From NCBI RefSeq assembly GCF_003086295.3, contig NC_092048.1, forward strand, positions 93,724,626 through 93,788,625: a stretch of 64,000 nt of DNA, in the 5' to 3' direction. The notes under the pieces are model-generated. The model had not been told where the DNA came from. It made no database searches and was given only the letters and a program-made list of their open reading frames with translations. Positions 21,801 to 30,526 of the stretch are shown here, in pieces (the stretch's first letter is position 1; each line of letters begins with the position of its first letter). The DNA is from Arachis hypogaea (lineage: Eukaryota; Streptophyta; Magnoliopsida; Fabales; Fabaceae). The translations under genes were made by a program, and so were the position numbers.

Positions 21801-22428
21801 TCGGATTGCATCACAAAATCTGTTGCTTTCTCTCAGAGCTTGAAGGACAACGCTTCAACGCTTCAACGCTTCTCTACTGCTTTCTCAGAGGCAGAGCTCG
21901 ACGGAGGTGACATGCGAAGTGGCTGAGGGCGTGAGTGTGACGGCGGTGAGGGCGTGAGTGCGACGGCGGTGAGGGCGTGACTGTGCTGAAGGCTGGAGTT
22001 GAGGGTGTGAGTGCGACGGCGGTGAGTGCGTTGAGGGCCTCCTGGAGTCTGGAGTTGACAACTGGGTGGTGAGTCCGGTGAGTGCGGTGAGTGCGGTGAG
22101 TGCGGTGACTGGGTGGTGTTCTGTTCCTTGGAAGGCTGGAGGAACGAGGAAGTGGAGGGCTGGAGGCTGTGAACTTGCGAAGGAGAAAGAAAACTCAGAA
22201 TTAGGGTTCCCTCAGCAGCACAAAACGGCGGCGTTTTGTTGCAATGTTAAAAAACTGGTCGGGTCCCGGTTCGGTTCGACCGACCGGTAACCGGCCGGTT
22301 CGTCGGTTCAAATTCGGTTTTCAAATACTGCGGCTTTTACTATTGCCCGAACCGCTACAGCCACTGGTTCACGGTTCGACCGGTCCGACCGGCCGGTTCG
22401 AACCGGTTTTCAGAACATTGATGTAAAT

Positions 22429-22812
22429 ACACTAAATAATGGACATACAGACTGGAACAAAATATAGATTACAATCATAGAGAAGAAAACACACAAGAAT
22501 AAAATATTATGGTTAAATATTGTAACCATATAAATAAGCTCAAAGTCTCACAGGTTGTGTGTTCTTAGCTTTTTAAACTATGTTCCAAATACAACTTCAA
22601 ACAAGTTTAATAGAAAAGTTTTTAATTTAAATTAGTGAAATACTATAAAAATTTCTTGAAAAAGAAAATACTACTTTAACCAAGCAATGGTAAAATATGC
22701 ACAAAATCAAGAGAATATGCAATCAAACATGCAAATGCAACAATGAACAAACAAAGAAAATAGAGTATTGGTGTTGAAAAGATGGTAACTAACCCCTGGA
22801 AGTCGGTATCGA
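22429..22812 (-). other. 3' non-coding region of element C, proximal part
   Basis: AT-rich sequence between the hAT insertion and SL2. No gene or RNA structure is evident. Confidence 0.5.
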
Positions 22813-22849
22813 CCTCCCCACACTTAAAGATTGCACCGTCCTCAGTGCA
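22813..22849 (-). ncRNA. Stem-loop SL2 plus purine motif after mini-ORF2, element C
   Basis: On the minus strand TGCACT, loop GAGGAC and GGTGCA form six pairs including one G.U (22849 to 22832). TTTAAGTGTGGGGAGG follows. It sits just after the ORF2 stop, as in element A. Confidence 0.75.
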
Positions 22850-22851
22850 TG

Positions 22852-22962
22852 CTAGGATGTACAAGTGGATGGGGGTTGTGGTTCCTTATCTGGGGCTCTT
22901 TTTGTTCCTTTCCTTACCGGTGGTTTGGGAGTAGCTTTCTCTTTACCCTTCTTGGTGGCCAT
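22852..22962 (-). CDS. Mini-ORF2 of element C: basic 36-residue peptide
   Basis: The ATG at 22962 follows CCCTTTTCAGG, a splice-acceptor-like site placed exactly as in element A. The product starts MATKKGKEKATPKPP and ends at TAG 22854-22852, close to SL2. It keeps the basic, Lys-rich N-terminus typical of ORF2 but lacks the whole helical domain. It may be a vestige left by an internal deletion or a retained short functional tail. I cannot tell which. Confidence 0.55.
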   Translation of the reverse strand: MATKKGKEKATPKPPVRKGTKRAPDKEPQPPSTCTS

Positions 22963-24330
22963 CCTGAAAAGGGAAAAAGAAAGTAACTTTTAAAGCTAAG
23001 GGTTAGAGCAAGGAAGAGAGCGGGAAAGGTGGTAATCAATGCATAATAAAGAAGAATGACGTTAACACATGGTCATGACTACATGTGAAAAATTCATCAA
23101 TGGAAATATAGCAAGTGCATGTAATAACAATTAAATGCAAGATGTTTATTGGCATGCTGGCAAAGGCATGAGTAGCATAGATCAAGCATTCAATGTCCAA
23201 GTTAGATTACCAAGTATTTCAAACTAACAACATGTTTGTAGGAACAATTATATTTAAGTAATAAAATATAAAAAGGGTTTTGTGAAAAGCAAGCATTTAG
23301 AGTAGTAGATAGAAAGAAATCTAAAAATAGTGCACAATGCCATACGGGCTTTTCACAAACACATAGCAAGCATGGTAAATAAGCTATTGAAAGTATCAAA
23401 TTGAACATGCAAGCAACCCTTTTAAAAGGTAATATATAATTGTCAAATAATTTCTGTAATAATCCACAAAAATATAGACAATAATGACCCAAATAAATTT
23501 CTAACACTAATGAAAATAATGCAATGAATGAATGTATGCAAATAAATTAAATAAAATAAAATAAAAGTGAAAAAGGATGAGAAGTTAAAAAGATGAAGAA
23601 AGAGAAAGTAAGAAAGGAGAGAGAAAGAAGAAAAGATAAAAGAAATTAGGATTAGAAAAGAAAAAAAAAAGATAATTGGCGCTGATCTGGATAAGTTGTG
23701 CGACGCATGCGATACGGACGGGTGGTTCACGCGTTCGCATGGAGTGATTTGTGCCATTAGTGCGAGGGCAGCATCGCGGTCGCGTAACTCTCTGTTTGAA
23801 ACTCATTTTGCCAAATTTTAGGGTGACGCGGTCGCGTGGTTGACGCGATCGCGTGGATGGCCATTTTTGGAAAACGACGCGGACGCGTGGGGCACGCGTT
23901 CGCGTGGTAGGGCTGGTGCCTCTAGCACGAGTCCAGCCCCATTCCAGCCCAACATACTGCCATACACTTATGTACGTCGATTTTTCAAACTCACGCGTTC
24001 GCGTGGGTGACCCGGACGCGTGGGAGGCATTTTTCCCACATGACGCGGACGCGTCAGCGACGCGGTCGCGTGGATCAATTTGTGCCAAAGGCACGCCTCC
24101 AGCCACGCTCTCGCGTGACTCTCTGTTCACTTTTCTTTTCTCCTAATGCACTTGTGACGCGGACGCGTCAGCATCGCTGCCGCGTCGCGTGCGTGTTTTT
24201 TTTTTTAATGCAGTATGCAGAATGCAATACTAATATGAATGTTATGCAAAACTCCAGGTTCAATATAATAAAATAAAATAAAACTCAAAAACAAATAAAA
24301 CTAAATAAAAATTAAAAAAAAGGAACGATC
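22963..24330 (-). other. Leader of element C upstream of mini-ORF2, with CG-rich array
   Basis: On the minus strand a CG-rich palindromic block (24190 to 23690; motifs such as GACGCGGACGCGT and CACGCGTTCGCGTGG) is followed by a pyrimidine-rich stretch (about 23690-23570) and AT-rich sequence ending in the acceptor. The order matches 2840-5085 of element A. Frames over the CG block are by-products. Confidence 0.6.
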
Positions 24331-24337
24331 ATACCAT

Positions 24338-24355
24338 GGTGGGTTGTCTCCCACC
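24338..24355 (-). ncRNA. Stem-loop SL1, element C
   Basis: On the minus strand GGTGGG, loop AGACAA and CCCACC form a perfect 6-bp stem after GTGCTA. It lies downstream of ORF1, the same place as in element A. Confidence 0.7.
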
Positions 24356-24458
24356 TAGCACTTTTAGTTAAAGTCCTTAAGTTGGACATTTGATGAGCTT
24401 CCTGTTATGGTGACTTGTGCTTGAATTCATCTAGAAATCTCCACCAATGTTTGGACTT

Positions 24459-26175
24459 TCAGTAACCTCCGGGGTCCCAAACTAGGCGCAGAAAGCCTTC
24501 AAGTAAGTTACAGCAAGTGACAAGGCCCCAAGAGTGTTGACTGTTGGAATGAATTCCGGGGTCCCAAATCTTACTTTTGCACCCGTCTTCTTGTTGATCA
24601 TTATGATTCCATCCGGGTGGTACACAGTCTAAATTCTCACTGAGACATCCAAATAGCTTCTTAGACCCATTCAATTGAGAATTGTGCCAACCTTTGTACT
24701 TCAATTTGGAGCATGCAACCATATTGAACCTTGCATGACAATTCTTACCACTGACCATCTTCCTCTTACTCTTAATGCCACAAAGAGCTCTAAGTTGACC
24801 ATCCGTCTCTAGTAGCCCATATTCAAGTGGAATTAGAAATCTAAGGGATATGAATTTTACCCACTTGAATGTTGTAAAGGATGATGGCAACTTAGGGGGA
24901 GGGGTTTCTAATGAACTTGCAAGCCCCACTCCTTTGTGTTCTTCTTTGACAACTACCACCTCTTTGCAAGCTTCTTCAATATCAACCTCTTCCTCTTGGT
25001 AGCTTTCTTCCAATTCAATCTCTTCTTCATTGTTTACCAAGGGCATGGGAGGTTGTGCTTCTTCTTCTTTAATCTCCATCTCTTGACCAACCTCTTCCAA
25101 GTCTTCAACTATGATATGCCTTGGAGGTTGTACACCCTCCTCAACATCAAATGCAACCGTCTTGGAAGGAGGTTCTATGTCTTGACTTTCCCCTGGAGGT
25201 TCAGCATCTCCCAAGTCTTCAACCACTTCTTCTTCTTTAATAATTCCGGCTTCCTCCACTTGTTCCAGTACAAATTCATGCTCCTTACTGTCCACCGGAG
25301 TTTCTAATGTCTCCTTCATGCTACGTTCTTCATTAGATTGTCCACATGAAGCCATGGAGATTCCTTGAGTGTCCGAACATCGGGAAGCTAATTGATGTAT
25401 CGCTTGCTCCAGTTGATGAAGGGTTGCATGAAATTGATCCATTGTTTCCTTGAGACGATCCGTTGATTCTTGTTCCGCTTGGGTATCATAAGTAGGACCA
25501 TAAGGCTCTTGGATTGATGGATATGGACATGATGTATATGGAGGTGGTGGCTCCTTCACCTTTAGGGCCTCCTCTAGCTCCTTATGGAGTATGGATTCAC
25601 GAAAATGATCCCTTCTCCCAATGATGCTCTTGGATTGATGGATGTGGGTGCTCTTCCATGGATGGTGGTGATGGGATGGAGAGATCATTCTGTGGTTGAA
25701 AAGGAAGTGCACTAGAGCTTGAGGGTTGATTGTTGAAGGTATTTGATGGTCCGATTTGGGCGACGAGAGCTTGTATAGTAGAGTTTAGATCGGTAAGTGC
25801 TTTCTCCATGGAGGTTTGGGGTGGATAGGAGGGTTCATTTGGCTCATAAGGTGGTTGGTATGGTGGATATAGGTTAGGATCATATGGTGGTGTTTGGTGG
25901 TAAGGGGCTTGTGAGTATGGTGGTCCAGAGTTGTGTTGAGGAGGTGGATCATAGGTATATGATGGGGGTCCACCATATCTATTGTTTTGGCATGCATTAT
26001 AGGATGGTCTTTGTCTGTGGTATTGTGGAAGGTGTTGCTGCCGGAAGGGTTGATTAAATCCTCGTGGCTCCTTCCATCTCTGATTGTTTTGACCCTGATG
26101 CATGTTCCTGTTATAATTTCCATTCATTGCAACAACATTGGAACCAAACTCAAAGCGACGGGGGTGAGAACTCAT
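24459..26175 (-). pseudogene. ORF1 of element C, frameshifted
   Basis: The first frame (26175 to 25597) starts MSSHPRRFEF and is rich in Pro, Gln, Tyr and Asn. The second (within 25712 to 24459) carries a short helical segment (DRLKETMDQFHATLHQLEQ), a long Glu-rich acidic region, and the end PLEYGLLETDGQLRALCGIK followed by a Cys/Trp-containing tail (DGCKSKIWDPG). The switch occurs in the 25597-25712 overlap. The product is clearly homologous to ORF1 of element A. I do not recognise the family and see no gag zinc knuckle or pol motif. Confidence 0.7.
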
Positions 26176-26810
26176 AATAGCAAATAAAAATTAAAAACGA
26201 AAATAAAAACAAATTTAAATTAAAAGGTTATTTAAATTTTGAATTTGAAAATTAAATTTTGAAATTTGAATTTTAAATTTTGAAATTTGAATTTTATATT
26301 TTAAAATTTTGAATTTTAAATTTTTGAAATTTGAATTTTGAAATTTAAAATTTGAAATCTGAAATTTGAATTTTGAATATTAAATTTTGAAATTTGATTT
26401 TTTTTAAATAAGATAAGATAAGATTTTGAAAAAGATATGAATTTTGAAAAAAAAGATTTGAATTTTAAAATTTAAAATTTGAATTTTGAAATTTGAGTTT
26501 TAAATTTTGAATTTTTGAATTTAATGAGGAAAGAGAAAAACAATAAAATGACACCAAACTTAAAATTTTTAGATCAAAATGAAGAAAACAACTAAGAACA
26601 ACTTGAAGGTCAAGATGAACACGAAGAACAACTTGAAGATCAAGATTAACACCAAGCAAAATTTTTTTTTTTGAAAAATTTTTAATAACTAAAAAAAACC
26701 AATAACCTCTTAATTTATGAAAAAGTAAAAATAAAAACAAAAATGAAAACAAATAAACAAGCAAAAAGCAAATATTTACAATAACCAATAATAAGGCACA
26801 TGTTTGCAAT
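26176..26810 (-). repeat. Low-complexity AATTTGAAATTT leader of element C
   Basis: Bases 26215-26520 are an irregular array of AATTTTGAAATTTGA-like units. The rest is A-rich and non-coding. Short frames are Phe/Leu-rich by composition. Confidence 0.6.
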
Positions 26811-26828
26811 TCCCCGGTAACGGCGCCA
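26811..26828 (-). other. Primer-binding site (tRNA-Asp type), element C
   Basis: Minus strand TGGCGCCGTTACCGGGGA, one base different from that of A and E, three bases from the LTR end at 26832. Confidence 0.88.
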
Positions 26829-26831
26829 TTT

Positions 26832-28304
26832 TGAAGAATTGAAGATTGATGGTTTAGAAGTTATAGTAAACACTCGTTGCAAGTATAGTTACTAAACCAA
26901 GCAATTAACCTTTCTTACAAAAGTTTTGATTGTCACAAGTAACAAACCCCTTAAAACTTGATAACCAAGGTATTTAAACCTCGGGTCGTCTTCTCAAGAA
27001 ATTGCAGGGAAGTATGTTCTTATTATTGGTTATGAAGATTATAAATTGGGGTTTTGAAGATGAGGAACAAGTAATTTAACTGGCAGGTAAAATAAATAAA
27101 TAACTGTAAAATAAACTTTTGGCAAGGTATGAGAAATTAGAAGTCCTATCCTAGTTATCCTTATCAATGATGATGAAGATTGAATCTTAATTCCACTTAG
27201 TTAGCCTTTACTTAAAGCAAAGAAAGGTCAAATGACTAATTAGTTTGATCTTCAAATCCTAGTTAATCCCTAAGGAAAGATTGGGATTATTGAAGTCCAA
27301 TTCAATTAGAAAAGATAACAATTATCAATCATGTTGAGTTTGATAACTCCTGAGTTATTGATTTCTTAACCAAGACCAAAAGGGAAAAAGTAAATCTACT
27401 TGAATAAAAATGTCTTCAGATTGGAAGCAACAGTAATATAAATAAAAGAAAGCAATCATAATCTGAAATACCTCAAATAATATTAATTAAGAAAATCATA
27501 ACATGACTGTAGCATAAGCCAAATTGAAAAGATAAATAATAATTAAAAGTATATAATAAAAGTAGAAAATAAATAAGAGGAACATTGAATCTGTGATGAA
27601 GAAGAAATAATCCTAAATCCTAAAACTAAATCCTAAGAGAGAGGAGAGAACCTCTCTCTCTAAAAACTACATCTAAAACTAAAAATTATGAATGTGAAAG
27701 CTTATTCTTATGAATGAATGGATTCCCCTACTTTATAGCCTCTAATCTGTGTTTTCTGGGCTGAAAACTGGGTCGAAAACAGCCCAGAAATCGCTGGAGA
27801 AGAAAACTGCCACGCTGATTTTCGGAACTGCGACGCGTCCGCGTGGAGCATGCATTCGCGTCGCCTAGTCTCATGGAAACTATGGTATATTATATAGCAA
27901 ATCGAAGCCCCGAACGTTAGCTTTCCAACGCAACTAGAACCGCGTCGTTTGGACCTCTGTAGCTAAAGTTATAGCCGTTTGAGTGCGAAGAGGTCAGGCT
28001 GGACAGCTTAGCAATTTCTCCAACTTCTTGTATTCCTTCCACTTTTGCATGCTTCTTTTCCATCCTCTGAGCCATTCCTTCCCTGTAATCTCTGAAGTCA
28101 CTTAACACACATATCGAGGCATCTAATGGTAATAAGAGAGGGTTAAACGTATCAAAATTAAGACCAAAGAAGCATGTTTTCAATCATAGCACAAAATCAG
28201 GAAGGAGAATGTAAACCCATGCAAATAGTATGAATAAGTGGGTAAAGAGTTGTTAAAAATCACTCAATTGAGCACAAGATAAACCATGAAATAGTGGTTT
28301 ATCA
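26832..28304 (-). repeat. Element C 5' LTR
   Basis: 1473 bp, same ends as the 3' LTR at 18153-19624. Scattered substitutions between the two indicate a moderately recent insertion. Confidence 0.93.
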
Positions 28305-28309
28305 AGCCT

Positions 28310-28510
28310 TTTTTGGGTGTTTAATGCCCAGCTGTTGCTTCTGGCTGGCGTTAAACGCCAGAAATCTTTCGTCACTAGGCGTTTTTCTGAACGCCCAAGA
28401 TGCTGCAAGTATGCCGTTAAACGCCCAGTAGATGCTTCTTTTGGGCGTTTAACGCCCAATTGTACCTCTTACTGGCGTTTTCTTGCCAGTGAGCTCCTTT
28501 TCCCTATTTT
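28310..28510 (-). repeat. GGCGTTAAACGCC palindrome array, element D (continued)
   Basis: At least four copies, such as CTGGCGTTAAACGCCAG near 28345 and GGGCGTTTAACGCCC near 28443, alternate with unrelated spacers. The array is the right half of the one cut by element C at 18152. Element E has the equivalent array between pol and ORF2. Confidence 0.75.
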
Positions 28511-28625
28511 GTACTCTGAATCCTTCTGTAACTCTGTGAACTTATGCAATTGATACTTTACCTGGAAGATTATTTATATTAAACTCATATAATTATTATT
28601 TAAATAAAAATAGGTTTTGCTAATG

Positions 28626-28643
28626 GCTGAGTTGCCTCCCAGC
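28626..28643 (-). ncRNA. Stem-loop SL1, element D
   Basis: On the minus strand GCTGGG, loop AGGCAA and CTCAGC pair over 6 bp with one G.U. It lies just after the integrase stop. Confidence 0.7.
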
Positions 28644-28684
28644 AAGTGCTTCTTTATTGTCTTTAGCTGGACCTTGCTAAGCTT

Positions 28685-30342
28685 TTAATCTAGCCTCAAC
28701 CTTGAGCACTCTTGCTCAACATTGCCTTCAAGATAATGCTTGATTCTCTGTCCATTAACAATGAACTTCTTGTTAGAATTAATGTCTTGAAGCTCCACAT
28801 AGCCATTTGGTGACACACTTGTAATCACATATGGTCCCCTCGACCGGGATTTCAGTTTCCCGGGGAATAGCCTGAGCCTAGAGTTAAACAACAGAACCTT
28901 CTGTCCTGGTTCAAAGACTCTAGATGACAGCTTTCTGTCATGCCACCTTTTTGCTTTCTCTTTGTAAAGCTTGGCATTTTCGAAAGCAGTGAGTCTGAAT
29001 TCCTCTAGCTCATTCAGCTGGAGCAATCTTTTTTCTCCAGCTAATTTGGCATCAAAGTTTAGGAATCTGGTTGCCCAGTAAGCCTTATACTCCAGTTCCA
29101 TGGGCAGATGACAGGCCTTACCACACACAAGCTGGTATGGAGAGGTCCCTATAGGAGTCTTGAATGCTGTTCTATAAGCCCACAGAACATCATCCAAGCT
29201 TCTCGCCCAATCCTTTCTACGGGTACTTATAGTTCGTTCCAGGATTCTTTTTAGTTCTCTATTAGAGACTTCATCTTGCCCATTTGTCTGTGGATGATTT
29301 GGAGTTTCCACCTTGTGGCTAATTCCATACCGGACCATAGCAGAGTAAAGCTGTTGGTTGCAGAAGTGAGTGCCCCCATCACTGATTAGTACTCTAGGGA
29401 CACCAAACCTGCTGAAGATATGTTTCTGGAGGAACTTCAGCACTGTCTTAGTATCATTAGTGGGTGTGGCAACGGCCTCTACCTATTTGGATACATAGTT
29501 GACTTCCACTAGAATATAAGTGTTTAAGTATAATGGTGGGAAAGGCCCATGAAGTCAATACCCCATACATCAAACAACTCAATCTCCAAGATTCCTTGTT
29601 GAGGCATGGCGTAACCATGAGGTAGATCACCAGCTCACTGGCAACTGTCACAGTTACGTACAAACTCTCGGAAATCTTTATAGAGGGTAGGCCAGTAGAA
29701 GCCACATTGGAGGACCTTGGTGGTTGTTCGCTCACCTCCGAAATGGCCTCCATATTGTGACCCATGGAAATGCCATAAGATCTTCTGTGCTTCTTCTCTA
29801 GGCACACACCTACAGATTATTCTGTCTGTACATCTCTTAAAGAGATAGGGTTCATCCCACAAGTAGTACTTTGCATCAGTAATTAATTTTTTCTTTTGTT
29901 GCCTGCTGTACTCCTTGGGTATGAATCTTGCAGCTTTATAGTTTGCAATGTCTGCAAACCATGGTGTTTCCTGAATGGCAAACAAATGCTCATCCGAAAA
30001 GGTTTCAGAGATCTCAATAGAGGGAAAGGACGCCCCTTCTACTGGTTCTATCCGGGACAGATGATCAGCCACTTGGTTTTCTGTCCCTTTTCTGTCTCTT
30101 ATTTCTATATCAAACTCTTGCAAAAGCAACACCCATCTTATGAGCCTGGGTTTTAAATCCTGCTTTGTAAGTAGATATTTAAGAGCAGCATGGTCAGTGT
30201 ACACAATCACTTTTGATCCTACTAGGTATGATCTAAACTTGTCAATGGCAAAAACCATTGCAAGCAATTCTTTTTCTGTGGTTGTGTAATTTTTCTGGGC
30301 ATCATTTAAAACACGGCTAGCATAATAAATGACATGCAGAAG
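28685..30342 (-). pseudogene. RNase H and integrase region of element D pol, disrupted
   Basis: On the minus strand it starts inside RNase H (HVIYYAS), continues through [11 protein letters not shown] and [10 protein letters not shown], then the integrase zinc-binding part ([20 protein letters not shown]), the core with SDGGTHF, and the C-terminal [13 protein letters not shown] follows NCDSCQ near 29638. Further lesions between 29445 and 29560 disturb the core domain, including a stop after YVSK. RT, protease and gag are missing because LTR H interrupts at 30342. Not functional. Confidence 0.85.
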
Positions 30343-30526
30343 TGGTGCACGAAATTGTGATCCCTGGTAATGGCTCCAAAAACTTGGTGCTCTAATCTTA
30401 ATTCATAATTTATCACAACTTCGATACAACTAACCAGCAAGTGCACTGGTTCGTCCAAGTAATAAACCTTACGTGAGTAAGGGTCGATCCCACGGAGATT
30501 GTCGGCTTGAAGCAAGCTATGGTCAC
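30343..30526 (-). repeat. LTR H, 3' end, with an embedded primer-site-like string
   Basis: On the minus strand it ends ...TTTCGTGCACCA at 30343. Before that lies GAGCACCAAGTTTT followed by TGGAGCCATTACCAGGGA, which resembles a decayed tRNA-Asp primer site inside the LTR. The remainder matches the last part of the element E LTR. It is interrupted at 30526 by element E and resumes at 54843. Confidence 0.7.

Larger units (their letters stand above)
20714..22420. mobile_element. hAT-type DNA transposon, internally deleted, TSD ATGTAAAT
   Basis: 1707 bp inside element C. The ends are inverted: CAAGGTTCTGAAAACCG on the left and the complement of CAATGTTCTGAAAACCG on the right, followed inward by many ACCGGTTCGAACCGG-like subterminal repeats. 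An 8-bp duplication ATGTAAAT lies at 20706-20713 and 22421-22428, the size typical of hAT insertions. Only a short transposase remnant is present, so it needs a transposase supplied elsewhere. It is absent from the equivalent position in element A, so it arrived after C. Confidence 0.9.
18153..28304 (-). mobile_element. Element C: pol-less Athila-like LTR retrotransposon with TSD AGCCT
   Basis: Both LTRs (1473 and 1472 bp) are complete, and the 5-bp direct repeat AGCCT flanks the element at 18148-18152 and 28305-28309. On the minus strand the order is LTR, tRNA-Asp-type primer site, ORF1 (frameshifted), SL1, CG-rich leader, splice-acceptor-like site, a 36-codon ORF2 remnant, SL2, 3' non-coding region with a hAT insertion, SL2 plus polypurine tract, LTR. 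No pol motif occurs. ORF order and several non-coding blocks match element A, so the two are related non-autonomous families with different LTRs. Confidence 0.92.
16131..30342 (-). mobile_element. Element D: broken Athila-like retrotransposon split by element C
   Basis: On the minus strand the order is pol (30342 to 28685), SL1, palindrome array, a U-rich leader, SL2, ORF2 (17535 to 16423) and the start of the 3' non-coding region. It is closely related to element E by gene order and translation. Element C (18153-28304) sits inside it with a 5-bp TSD, dividing the palindrome array. Gag, protease, RT and both LTRs are absent: the left end is cut at LTR B and the right end inside RNase H at LTR H. 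Confidence 0.75.

Noticed and set aside
23585..24130. 181-codon Arg/Thr-rich frame over the CG-rich block
   Set aside because: Driven by ACGCG repeats. Similar frames occur on both strands and have no recognisable domain.
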